DNA from: Euryodendron excelsum
Lineage: Eukaryota; Streptophyta; Magnoliopsida; Ericales; Pentaphylacaceae
Assembly: GCA_033060915.1 (NCBI GenBank)
Contig: CM065377.1
Span: 54,575,183-54,639,182, forward strand
DNA: 64,000 bases
Reading direction: 5' to 3'
Shown: piece after piece, positions 37,132 through 46,220 of the stretch
Layout: each line of letters starts with the position of its first letter
How positions within the stretch are numbered: the first letter of the stretch is position 1
Notes under the pieces: generated by a model
What the model was told of the DNA's origin: nothing
The model's database searches: none
Seen by the model: only the letters and a program-made list of their open reading frames with translations
Position numbers and translations under genes: made by a program

Positions 37132-37389
37132 GTAAGTCGTTATGATTTAGTTTGTTCTTATTCAGATTCTAATTGTCTTCTAGTTGATAATTAGATAATT
37201 CGTGTTATTTTATTGTTTGTGATCACTAATTATACACATAGTGATTAAATAGGAATTATTTATCCAACTATTTAAACAACAATCTTAAAGACAGATTCAA
37301 TTCCTATTTTTTAACTGTGTTAATTAGTGTCGTGTTATATATCGTTTCTGGATTAATACTCAAATTTTGTGTAAAATTGGTTAATCCAG
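37132..37389 (+). other. Predicted leader intron of the retrotransposon
   Basis: A strong donor GG|GTAAGT at 37132 in U5 and an acceptor AATCCAG|AAATGG at 37389 bound 258 nt ending two bases before the Gag start codon. Splicing would remove the rest of U5 and the primer-binding site and place ATG next to the leader. Inferred from splice consensus only. Confidence 0.45.
37284..37299 (+). other. Putative self-complementary primer-binding site
   Basis: CTTAAAGACAGATTCA begins two bases after the 5' LTR and pairs perfectly with 37043-37058; the next base pair would be a G-U wobble. It shows no match to the 3' end of initiator tRNA-Met or any CCA-ending tRNA (which would begin TGG). Position is that of a PBS; the self-priming role is an inference. 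Confidence 0.65.
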
Positions 37390-37391
37390 AA

Positions 37392-40016
37392 ATGGCTGAT
37401 GATACTCCTATTCCTACTCTTACTTCAACTCCTACTGTGATTGGGACACCGGTACCGACAATGACAGTGCCGGTGAATCAAGTGCATACACCAAATGTGC
37501 CGGTGAGTCACGGAGAAAAGCCAGAGAAGTTCAATGGAACTGATTTCAAAAGGTGGCAACAGAAAATGTTGTTCTACCTGACGACTCTGAACTTGGCAAA
37601 ATTTCTTCGTGAAGATGTTCCTACTCTGAACGAGAATGAGTCCGACCAGCAAGTAGTTGCGGCGGTGGAAGCATGGAAACATGCTGACTTCCTATGTAGG
37701 AACTATATCCTCAATGGACTGGATAATACACTCTACAACGTGTATTGTGCCGTGCAGACGGCAAAAGAACTGTGGGAATCTTTAGACAAGAAGTATAAGA
37801 CGGAAGACGCCGGCTCAAAGAAATTTGTGATCGGTAAGTTCCTTGATTACAAAATGTTTGATTCTAAAACAGTTATTAGCCAGGTCCAGGATCTCCAAGT
37901 TATACTTCATGACATCCATGCCGAAGGCATGGTTCTGAGTGAGTCTTTCCAAGTGGCTGCGATAATTGAAAAATTACCGCCGTCCTGGAAAGAATTCAAG
38001 AACTATCTGAAGCATAAGCGCAAGGAGATGAGGCTTGAGGAACTTATCGTCAGGCTAAGAATTGAGGAAGACAATCGAGCTTCTGAGAAGAAGTTTGTTA
38101 ACACCCATATGGTGTCAAAGGCAAATGTGGTGGAGCAAGCCAAATCCAACGACAAAAAGCGAAAGCATGATGGTCAAGGGTCCTACCAAGGTTCCAAAGG
38201 TGGCGATTTCAAAAGGTTCAAAGGGAAATGTTACGTCTGCGGCAGGACTGGTCATACGGCTAAGGAATGTCGCAAGCGTAAGGATCTTGAGAAGAAGGAT
38301 CCAGAGAACCACAAGAAGAAATCTGCTCAAGCCAATGTGACCGAGGATCTCTGTGCCAATGTGGAAGACCTGAATCTTTCTGCCGTAGTTTCTGAGGTAA
38401 ACTTGGTTGGCAATACTAAAGAATGGTGGGTGGACACTGGGGCCACTCGTCACATCTGTGCCAACAAGTGGATGTTCACATCTTACCACTCAGTGGACGG
38501 TGAACAACTCTACATGGGCAACTCGGCAACCTCAAAGGTTGAAGGTCAAGGGAAGATCATTCTGAAAATGACTTCCGGCAAAGAACTTACTCTGAATGAG
38601 GTGTTCCATGTGCCAGACATTCGTAAGAATTTAGTCTCTGGTTCATTGTTGAGTAAGAAGGGCTTTAAGTTGGTGTTTGAGAGTGATAAGTTTGTACTTA
38701 CTAAGGGGGGAATGTTTGTGGGAAAGGGATATCTGAGCGATGGGCTCTTCAAACTTAATGTAATGACTGTGGCTCCTAAGCCTTCTAGTTATAATACTGC
38801 ATCTTCTATTTACTTGCTTCAGTCTTCAAATGTATGGCATGGTAGACTAGGTCATGTTAACTTTGATACCATGCGTAGATTAGTTAAATTAGAGTCTTTG
38901 CCTAAACTTGATTTTAATGCTAATGATAAATGTGCAACTTGCGTTGAGGCAAAGTTGACTAGAACTCAGTTTAAATCAATTGAAAGAAGTACGGAACCAC
39001 TTGAACTAATTCATAGTGATGTTTGTGACTTGAAATATGTTCAAACTCGAGGTGGGAAAAAATACTTCATAACTTTCATTGATGATTGCACTCGCTATTG
39101 TCACGTCTACTTAATGAGAAGTAAAGATGAAGCAATAGACATGTTTATACAATACAAGAGTGAAGTTGAGAATCAACTTAGCAAAAAGATTAAGGTGTTA
39201 AGAAGTGATAGAGGTGGTGAGTATGAATCACCATTTGCACAACTATGTGTTGAACATGGTATCATACATCAAACCACTGCACCTTATTCACCTCAGCAAA
39301 ATGGAGTTGCTGAGCGAAAGAATCGCACTCTAAAAGAGATGATGAATGCTATGTTGATAAGTTCTGGGGCACCCCAGAATTTGTGGGGGGAAGCGTTGCT
39401 ATCCGCCAACTATGTTCTCAACAAGATACCCCACAAGAAACTTGGCAAAACCCCTTATGAGATGTGGAAAGGTCGAAAACCTTCCTATAAATACTTGAGA
39501 GTATGGGGTTGTTTAGCTAAGGTAGCGGTTCCTTTACCCAAGAAGGTAAAATTAGGACCACAAACAGTTGATTGTATATTTATTGGCTATGCCGAACATA
39601 GCAGTGCATATCGATTTCTGGTTCACAAGTCTGAAATATCAGATATTCATGTGAATACAATAATGGAGTCTAGGAATGTATCATTCTTTGAGGAGGAGTT
39701 TCCGTATAAGTCTACACATGGATCAAGTTTGCTTAAACGAACTCATGATACCATTGTAGATAAAGACTATGGGTCAGTGGATAAAGAAAACGACGCTGAA
39801 CCTAGAAGAGGTAAAAGGACAAAGGTTGCAAAATCATTCGGTCCTGATTTTCTAACATATGTGGTAGAAAATGAACCTCAGAGTTACAAAGAAGCAATGT
39901 CCTCTCCGGAAGCACCTTTGTGGAAAGAGGCTATCCATAGTGAAGTTGAGTCAATTCTGCAAAATAATACATGGGAACTAGTGGATCTTCCACCTGGTAA
40001 TAAACCCCTTGGATAA
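37392..40016 (+). CDS. Copia Gag-protease-integrase polyprotein, ended by in-frame TAA
   Basis: I chose ATG 37392 ([10 protein letters not shown]) because it follows the predicted splice acceptor; the open frame extends further up only from non-ATG codons. The product is 874 residues: a Gag region, a zinc knuckle [14 protein letters not shown] at 280-293, an aspartic protease motif [12 protein letters not shown] (Asp 348), an integrase HHCC zinc region starting with [10 protein letters not shown] (His 483), and an integrase core with Asp 543 (HSDV), Asp 606 (RSDRGGEY) and Glu 641 (GVAERKN). These would package RNA, cut the polyprotein and insert cDNA in the nucleus. The frame stops at TAA 40014-40016, in the usual GxKWIFKRK junction just before RT. 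The next codons stay in frame, so this is one substitution-type stop and not a frameshift. Confidence 0.95.
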   Translation: MADDTPIPTLTSTPTVIGTPVPTMTVPVNQVHTPNVPVSHGEKPEKFNGTDFKRWQQKMLFYLTTLNLAKFLREDVPTLNENESDQQVVAAVEAWKHADFLCRNYILNGLDNTLYNVYCAVQTAKELWESLDKKYKTEDAGSKKFVIGKFLDYKMFDSKTVISQVQDLQVILHDIHAEGMVLSESFQVAAIIEKLPPSWKEFKNYLKHKRKEMRLEELIVRLRIEEDNRASEKKFVNTHMVSKANVVEQAKSNDKKRKHDGQGSYQGSKGGDFKRFKGKCYVCGRTGHTAKECRKRKDLEKKDPENHKKKSAQANVTEDLCANVEDLNLSAVVSEVNLVGNTKEWWVDTGATRHICANKWMFTSYHSVDGEQLYMGNSATSKVEGQGKIILKMTSGKELTLNEVFHVPDIRKNLVSGSLLSKKGFKLVFESDKFVLTKGGMFVGKGYLSDGLFKLNVMTVAPKPSSYNTASSIYLLQSSNVWHGRLGHVNFDTMRRLVKLESLPKLDFNANDKCATCVEAKLTRTQFKSIERSTEPLELIHSDVCDLKYVQTRGGKKYFITFIDDCTRYCHVYLMRSKDEAIDMFIQYKSEVENQLSKKIKVLRSDRGGEYESPFAQLCVEHGIIHQTTAPYSPQQNGVAERKNRTLKEMMNAMLISSGAPQNLWGEALLSANYVLNKIPHKKLGKTPYEMWKGRKPSYKYLRVWGCLAKVAVPLPKKVKLGPQTVDCIFIGYAEHSSAYRFLVHKSEISDIHVNTIMESRNVSFFEEEFPYKSTHGSSLLKRTHDTIVDKDYGSVDKENDAEPRRGKRTKVAKSFGPDFLTYVVENEPQSYKEAMSSPEAPLWKEAIHSEVESILQNNTWELVDLPPGNKPLG

Positions 40017-41414
40017 AAGTGGATATTCAAGAGGAAGATGAAAGCAGATGGCTCAATTGACAAATACAAGGCCAGACTTGTAGTCAAAGGCTACAAGCAG
40101 ACTGAGGGAGTGGATTATTTCGATACATATTCTCCTGTAACCAGAATAACGTCCATACGTATCTTGATAGCCTTTGCGACTTTACATAATCTTGAGATTC
40201 ATCAAATGGATGTTAAAACGGCATTCTTAAATGGAGATTTGAATGAGGAGATTTATATGGAGCAACCTGAAGAATTCATTGTTCCTGGCAAAGAGAAAAA
40301 GGTATGCAAACTTGTTAAGTCTTTATATGGACTAAAACAAGTTCCGAAACAATGGCATGAGAAGTTTGATAATGCTATGCTGTCAAACGGCTTCAAGATA
40401 AATGAATGCGATAAATGTGTTTATGTGAAGAACACTGCTCATGGTTATGTCCTTGTTTGTCTTTATGTAGATGATATGATTATCATTGGTAGCAATACTG
40501 AGGTTATTAAAGCTACTAAGAAATTGTTGAACAGTAAGTTTGACATGAAGGATCTAGGGATTGCAGATGTTATACTTGGTATTAAGATTACTAAAACATC
40601 TGAGGGATATGCGTTATCACAGACTCATTATGTCGAGAAGATACTCGATAAGTTTAGTAAGTCTGATAACGGTCTAGCAAACACACCTATAGATTGTTTT
40701 CTACATTTATACAAGAACGATGATGAGGGCATATCTCAATTAGAATACTCACGGATAATTGGCAGTTTAATGTATCTCATGAATTGCACACGTCCGGATA
40801 TTGCTTATACGGTAAGCAGATTGAGCAGATATACGAGTAACCCAGGGTTAAACCACTGGAAGGCCATAGTTAGGGTTCTCAGGTATCTGAGATACACCTT
40901 AAATTATGGGCTGCACTATACGAGATATCCAGCTGTTGTAGAAGGTTACACAGACGCAAATTGGATATCTGACACTAGAGACTCTAAATCCACAAGTGGA
41001 TATGTGTTTACTCTAGGAGGTGCAGCAATATCTTGGAAATTCTCAAAACAAACTTGCATAGCCAGATCCACCATGGAATCTGAGTTTATCGCTTTAGATA
41101 AAGCAGGAGAGGAAGCAGAGTGGCTTCGTAACTTTCTGGAGGATATTCCCGTGTGGCCTAAACCAGTCTCTGCTATATGCATACATTGCGATAGTCAATC
41201 TGCAATAGCAAGAGCACAAAACCACATGTATAATGGGAAGTCACGACATATACGTCGACGACACAATACTGTGAGGCAAATGCTTTCTAATGGAATTATA
41301 TCCATTGATTACATCAAGTCTAAGGACAACATTGCGGATCCGCTTACAAAAGGCTTGACGAAAGATCAAGTAGAGAATTCATCGAGGGGAATGGGCCTTA
41401 AGCCTATGACTTAA
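40017..41414 (+). CDS. Copia reverse transcriptase and RNase H (downstream of in-frame stop)
   Basis: The frame continues directly after the TAA with [12 protein letters not shown]; the first ATG is at 40038. RT has the palm motif TAFLNGDL and the catalytic YVDDM (Asp pair at 40470-40475). RNase H follows, with YTDANW (Asp at 40953-40955), [18 protein letters not shown] and the C-terminal [10 protein letters not shown]. It copies element RNA to DNA in the virus-like particle and degrades the template. Apart from the stop before it, no break is seen, and the end is near RGMGLKPMT, usual for the family. Without readthrough or a separate start it would not be made as Gag-Pol. Confidence 0.95.
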   Translation, partial: KWIFKRKMKADGSIDKYKARLVVKGYKQTEGVDYFDTYSPVTRITSIRILIAFATLHNLEIHQMDVKTAFLNGDLNEEIYMEQPEEFIVPGKEKKVCKLVKSLYGLKQVPKQWHEKFDNAMLSNGFKINECDKCVYVKNTAHGYVLVCLYVDDMIIIGSNTEVIKATKKLLNSKFDMKDLGIADVILGIKITKTSEGYALSQTHYVEKILDKFSKSDNGLANTPIDCFLHLYKNDDEGISQLEYSRIIGSLMYLMNCTRPDIAYTVSRLSRYTSNPGLNHWKAIVRVLRYLRYTLNYGLHYTRYPAVVEGYTDANWISDTRDSKSTSGYVFTLGGAAISWKFSKQTCIARSTMESEFIALDKAGEEAEWLRNFLEDIPVWPKPVSAICIHCDSQSAIARAQNHMYNGKSRHIRRRHNTVRQMLSNGIISIDYIKSKDNIADPLTKGLTKDQVENSSRGMGLKPMT

Positions 41415-42020
41415 AAAGTCACCATAATGGCAACCCAACCCAACCTAGCTGACTGGAGATCCCAAGATCTAGGTTCAACGGGACAACAAAATTGTGCGTG
41501 ACTTAGGACAAATCATTGAGGAACTCGTTCAGCTGTCCATTTCTATGATGAAATAGTGATAACCTGTAGACAGTGTTTAGGATGAGCTTAGCTCTTAATG
41601 ATTCTTATACCTTGGAATTCCAAGTGGAGTATAGCAGGATACTCTTAATAAGAGATCACCTATATGAGTATGAAGGGGCCGCTTCTATGAGAAATTCTTA
41701 AGGCTAATTTCTCTAGAGTACTCATGAATCTACCAGGCATTGTTCAGGGCCAAAATGAACACAACCGAATGGATCACTAGATGATTTGAAAGGAACCGTG
41801 TGAGTACTATTGTCTTGGTTTATATAAACGGCTGAACAGTTCAAGACATCATGTTCACTGGTTAGCCAAATAAATCCGATGGTATTTCACTAGGGAAGGT
41901 TCAAAGCCAAAAGCCACCTTTCCCGATGCGGTAACTTTCTACCTGTCTCTCTCTCTCTCTCTCTGTGTCAAGTCAGTATTCTCATGTGCATTTTTCATTT
42001 CCAGCCAATCTTATTCATGT
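41415..42020 (+). other. Copia 3' untranslated region
   Basis: About 600 nt without an open frame between RNase H and the 3' LTR, with a (TC)n at 41945-41964. Copia elements often have such a non-coding spacer. Confidence 0.7.
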
Positions 42021-42027
42021 GGGGGAT
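42021..42027 (+). other. Polypurine tract (plus-strand primer)
   Basis: GGGGGAT, within ATGTGGGGGAT, directly precedes the TGTTAG start of the 3' LTR, the usual position and composition of the plus-strand primer. Confidence 0.8.
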
Positions 42028-43167
42028 TGTTAGAATAAATGGGTGTAAACCCATTATTTTGTTGATCTTTGAGCCAATATAAATGTGGGACCCATGCATC
42101 CTTTGTGTTGGGTCATTAGTGCGTTGGATTCACCTCCGAGAGGAGATGAATCTAGACTATTTACTTGCTCAAATCCGTGTAGGATTGAATGAGTTATTGG
42201 CTTCCAAAGTCACCCCCTTGAATATGGGTTATGTAGTTGAAAGTGGGTTATCCCACATTGATTTCTTATGGGAAATAAGTTGTCCATATATAACCCAAGT
42301 TTGGAGTAAGGTTTGGGCCCCAAGGGGCACCCCACTTTTGTGAAAGGGGGAGGACCTATGGAACCCATGGGTTGACCCAATACTCCACACGCGCGCGCGC
42401 CGCCGCCGCCCGCCCGCCCGTCCGGTCCGGTTCGGGACGGGACGTGGGCGTGGGTCGTGGGTTCGGTTCAAGTCTTTTCTTTTTGGGCTAGGGTCGGAAT
42501 TAAATTAATTAATTATTTTATTAATTAATTTTATATTAATTAATTAATTAATTTCTGACGGTTTGACCGAACAGATGTGACCGTTGACCGAACAGGTGTG
42601 ACCGTTGACCGAACAGGTGTGTCCCTCCGGTAAGGGACTGTTTGGCTGTTGGTACCTGTTCGAACCAGTGTTTCAAACAGGCACCTGGGCTCTATAAATA
42701 GAGCAGCATTCTAGCATTCATAACATTAGAAAAATTCCGATTGTTGCATACAACGAATTCCTTCTTCCTCCCGTATTTTCTTCCTGAGAGAGTTCAGATC
42801 ATCTGGTGAAGCCGCCGAGCAGTTTTTATCGAAGTGCTGCCTAAAGACTGCTGAGATCGTTTTATCCTGGGAGTCAGACGCCCATCATCCCGTGAGCACC
42901 AACTGTGGGGGGTGAATCTGTCTTTAAGGAGAGAGTGTGAAACACTCGACTCGATCTATCTTTCGATTTCTACATTTTCTATTTTTGTGAACGACAACCG
43001 GGTAAGTCGTTATGATTTAGTTTGTTCTTATTCAGATTCTAATTGTCTTCTAGTTAAAATTGCTTCTAGTTGATAATTAGATAATTCGTGTTATTTTATT
43101 GTTTGTGATCACTAATTATACACATAGTGATTAAATAGGAATTATTTATCCAACTATTTAAACAACA
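42028..43167 (+). repeat. 3' LTR (1140 bp)
   Basis: Same sequence as the 5' LTR apart from 11 extra bases in the CCG/CCCG microsatellite, a 16-bp insertion near 43056 flanked by CTAGTT, and one substitution near 42474 (AGTC for AGTA). Ends AACAACA before AAATG. Confidence 0.96.
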
Positions 43168-43172
43168 AAATG
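43168..43172. repeat. Target-site duplication, right (AAATG)
   Basis: Exact match to 36164-36168. Confidence 0.92.
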
Positions 43173-43390
43173 AAATACACCCTAGAGATTACCCGGCCCA
43201 TTGCCCTGCTGGACTGAACATTTCAACTTTGTTCTCCCTAATCTTGGCGGCCAAACCAAACTTTGGGAGAAAGTAAAAAATCTTCAAAAATCTGATCTCC
43301 AAGACTCTCTTTGTGCATTGTGTGAAAGGCTTGCTTTTCTCACTTACATGATCACAAATCCGGTAATACATCATAGTTGCCAAAGTTGTT

Positions 43391-43396
43391 TTTATT
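43391..43396 (-). terminator. Possible poly(A) signal of the DUF538 gene
   Basis: AATAAA on the minus strand about 160 nt past the DUF538 stop. It lies between the gene and the copia insertion, so the native 3' end may be untouched. Confidence 0.45.
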
Positions 43397-43554
43397 GTCT
43401 GACATAATACTTGAGAAACTCCATCAAAACAAGCTCTTAAACAGAAGAACAGGTGAAAACAAAACAAGCAATCATACAGAAAGACGAACATTACGAAGTC
43501 CTAAACCTTAAAGAACTTTCCAACGCCTGGCGAAGCATGGATTAAGGTTTTGGA

Positions 43555-43965
43555 TCACTGCCCAGCTGCAAAGGCCTCAACTGGGAAAGTTTTGGTAATG
43601 CCAGCGAGGCTCTTGAATTGAATCTTTCCAGTGGATGGCTCATCGAGTGTTATTTCATTGACCGGAGGCCATAACATGAGCTCCTTAGCCTTCACTCCCT
43701 TGAGCTTCTTGATCCGTTTCTTCTCAACATAGCCGGTTATTTCAGTGTCGTAACTCACAAGCTTGCTAATCATCTTGAAGTTGTGTTCAACCTTCTTCTT
43801 TTGCAGGATCCACATGTAGCCGGTGCTCTTAACAAAGCCTACTTCAATGACATTGGCAAGGGGGAGAAGTCCCATTGGGAGTCCAAACTCTTCGAGGAGA
43901 GAGACTGCCATTTTCATTCCCTCGTCGTGGCCCTTCATGACAATTCCTCCTTCCTTCTCTGCCAT
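43555..43965 (-). CDS. DUF538 family protein
   Basis: A single-exon gene of 136 residues starting MAEKEGGIVMKG at ATG 43965; the frame opens upstream only from a GTG. Family landmarks are LLEEFGLPMGLLPL, EVGFVKSTGYMWI, LVSYDTEITGYVEKKRIKKL, KGVKAKELMLWPPVNEI and the ending FPVEAF. DUF538 is a plant-specific fold family that includes Arabidopsis SVB and relatives linked to trichome and stress phenotypes; molecular function is not settled. Length matches short family members (about 140-170 residues). No signal peptide or membrane segment is evident. No break is seen. A TATA-like box lies about 65 bp upstream, and the copia element sits 388 bp past the stop codon. Confidence 0.93.
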   Translation of the reverse strand: MAEKEGGIVMKGHDEGMKMAVSLLEEFGLPMGLLPLANVIEVGFVKSTGYMWILQKKKVEHNFKMISKLVSYDTEITGYVEKKRIKKLKGVKAKELMLWPPVNEITLDEPSTGKIQFKSLAGITKTFPVEAFAAGQ

Positions 43966-44025
43966 TGTTGGCACAGCTCTTAAATTTTCCTTTCCCAGAT
44001 TTACTCTGAAATTAGCAGAACTTCA

Positions 44026-44033
44026 TTTTATAA
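44026..44033 (-). promoter_or_regulatory. TATA box of the DUF538 gene
   Basis: TTATAAAA on the minus strand, about 65 bp upstream of the start codon; implies a leader of about 30-40 nt. Confidence 0.5.
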
Positions 44034-44285
44034 CAAGTGATTACCTACATGAAACAAATATAATGGAGAAACCAAGGGGAGTAGCATTGTATTAACCACC
44101 AGAGTAATATGGTTCAGTTTATGGCCCAGATTTTTATGTGCAGCCCCTTGTTAAAGGGCTGATGTTTTGCCATTGTTTTCTTCTGATAAATGCTGCACCA
44201 CTCCAAGAATAAAATGACAATGCTATTTCTGCTCATGAAATCACTATTTATCCTGCTCCTCCGTGCCATAAATGGAATTTATCTG

Positions 44286-44576
44286 TTTGGAACTTGTAGA
44301 AGGGAAAGAGAAGGGAAAGAAAAAGAAGTGTGAGAGAAAATTGTTGAGAAAGCCATTATTTTTCTGTGTTTGGTTTTTTGAAGAAAAAGAAATGAAAGTG
44401 GAAGGAAAATAACTTTTCTTTGTTTGAAATTCAAAGAGGAGAGGGAAGAAAATAACAGGATAACTATTAAAAAAGAAATAGAAAAGAAAACGAATGGAAG
44501 GTGAGAAGGAAAATATCCTTCTCTTGTTTTTCTTTGTATTTTTTTCTCTTCCTCCTAAACTAGAAACCGAACAGAG
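44286..44576. repeat. Purine-rich TIR element, copy E
   Basis: Starts TTTGGAACTTG and continues AGAAGGGAAAGAGAAGGG; the right end is pyrimidine-rich with a degenerate AAACCGAACA terminus. It lies about 320 bp upstream of the DUF538 start codon. Confidence 0.45.
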
Positions 44577-45928
44577 AAAATAAAAGTTATTTTCAAACCT
44601 GTTGTTTAATGCCTGTAGTCATAGTTTTTTTTTCCAAGTACTAGTACACATGCAGTTTATGTTATGGATTCAGACTCGACCATAATTACAGGTTAGGAAG
44701 ACTTAGGATTTTGAGAGATTTGTTAGTTAACATCTATGGCTTTTCACCACTCAGCTTTTGGATTTTGAGGGATTTTGGGGCACTGTTCTGCTCTACACTT
44801 CCAGCATTAATCATTAATCGGAGAAGTTTTTTTAATATGCCGTATTGGAGATTTTACCAAGAAAAAATGCAAAATGCTTACTAGCAGTGTAAGATGACAA
44901 TATTGTAGATTTGAAGCAATACCTTGGTCTTTGCATTCCAAGTAGGATGACAATTGAACCTGAAAAATTCGAACCTGCTTCACTCCGTTCGTAATACGAA
45001 AGGTTTTGGGTAAGAAAGTTAGAGATTGGATATCAAAAAGAAAACAAAACTCAATACATATTTAGCACAGGATAGAGTTTAGGTCACCTACCCTGAACCT
45101 ATTCTAATTATATAAATAAATATCCTTAATTATTAGTATATAAATAAATATTAGAGTTTTAATGTTACTTCTTATTCTTGGTTTTAGGCTCTTTCTTTCA
45201 AATTTTAGATTGTATTAATGTTTGTATACTTATGCATTATTTTTATTTTTAGAGACTTACGTTTATTTTAAAATTTTATATCAGACAAATCCATTTTAAC
45301 CCGAACACCGATTAACTTAAGTGGATTGGGCACGAGGTGAGAAGGTTTAACCCGTCATGAATTTGGGACGAGGTATGGAGTGAAATTTTTTTTTTAGAAA
45401 CGGATAATATTTAGCCAAACTTGTATTGAACCCGCTCTGCTGATATTCTAAGTTGTTTAGGCTTATAATAATTCAAGAAAAAAAACACACTTGCATTGCA
45501 AAGTAGGGTTGTTAACCCAAATCTAGGGTACAAGCACAGGGCCAGAGGCCCAGAAGCCTATTTCGTATTTGGTCCAGCTGAGAGATTGGGGCTTTTTCTG
45601 ACACAAAACCTGTCCTCTCTCTCATCTTGCCATTCAAGTCCATTTAGTATCAGTAATCAACCTATGTTACATTGACTTGATACAGGCGCTGGGTTCATAT
45701 TTTTTCAATATACCTATTCCATGTTATAGGATAAAATAAGGTGTACAAAATGTTATAGGATAAAATAAGGTGTATAAAATGTTATGCGCATTTCTTGCAT
45801 AAAATAAAAGTTTTATACATATTTATATGTTGAACTGAAATTGTTGAACATTTTTGTTGGATGAATCTTGAATAATACATGTTAGACATATCCCATATCC
45901 AAAGTGTTAATAAAGTATCAGAATCTAA
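44577..45928. other. No gene seen; small tandem repeat at 45721-45778
   Basis: AT-rich. A 29-bp unit starting ATGTTATAGGATAAAATAAG occurs twice directly at 45721-45749 and 45750-45778. Confidence 0.55.
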
Positions 45929-46171
45929 GGGTTCGTTTGGTAATGCTGTCAGTTTTCGTTTTTTGTTGTGTATTTTTATTGTGTGTTTTTGCTGTATGTT
46001 TTTTATAGTTTAGTGATGTGCATTTGTAAATTACAGTTGTGCAAACAATACCAGACGAATGTTTTAGAAATAGAGAACACACCCATTTTAGTGTTTTTTA
46101 TTTTTTTTTAAATTTTGTAAACAACTAAAAACAAAAACAAACACTGTTTTTTGTTTTACCAAACAGACTCT
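45929..46171. repeat. Tourist-like MITE, copy 3
   Basis: Starts GGGTTCGTTTGGTAA, ends TTACCAAACAGACTCT; flanked by TAA (45926-45928 and 46172-46174). The interior is a TTTTTGTT-rich foldback like 4504-4744. Confidence 0.6.
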
Positions 46172-46220
46172 TAAGTGTCAAGTGTACGACATAGGTATTT
46201 CATATATATATATATATATA

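Larger units (their letters stand above)
36169..37281 (+). repeat. 5' LTR (1113 bp)
   Basis: TG..CA bounded. U3 holds a GC microsatellite (GC/CCG units, about 36531-36556), a TTAA-rich stretch (about 36630-36682), three 21-bp repeats with W-box cores, and a TATA box at 36823-36830, placing R near 36855. An 86-codon frame in U3 is identical in both LTRs and is not thought to be a gene. Confidence 0.96.
36169..43167 (+). mobile_element. Full-length Ty1/copia LTR retrotransposon
   Basis: A 7.0-kb element with order 5' LTR, leader, gag, protease, integrase, RT, RNase H, polypurine tract, 3' LTR. Integrase before RT defines Ty1/copia. LTRs start TGTTAG and end AACAACA (TG..CA), and a perfect 5-bp duplication AAATG flanks the element. 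LTRs differ at one substitution and two length changes by my reading, so insertion is recent. One in-frame stop (40014-40016) splits the polyprotein. There is no initiator-tRNA primer site (TGGTATCAGAGC or similar) after the 5' LTR. Lineage within copia was not assigned. Autonomy is doubtful because of the stop, though trans-complementation or readthrough is possible. Confidence 0.97.

Noticed and set aside
37317..37391. Upstream extension of the copia Gag frame
   Set aside because: It begins with GTG, not ATG, and lies in the predicted leader intron; ATG 37392 directly after the acceptor is the better start.
38115..38489. Minus-strand frames within the copia coding region
   Set aside because: Antisense shadows of gag-pol.
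43966..43974. Three extra N-terminal codons for the DUF538 protein
   Set aside because: The first codon would be GTG; the first ATG is at 43965.
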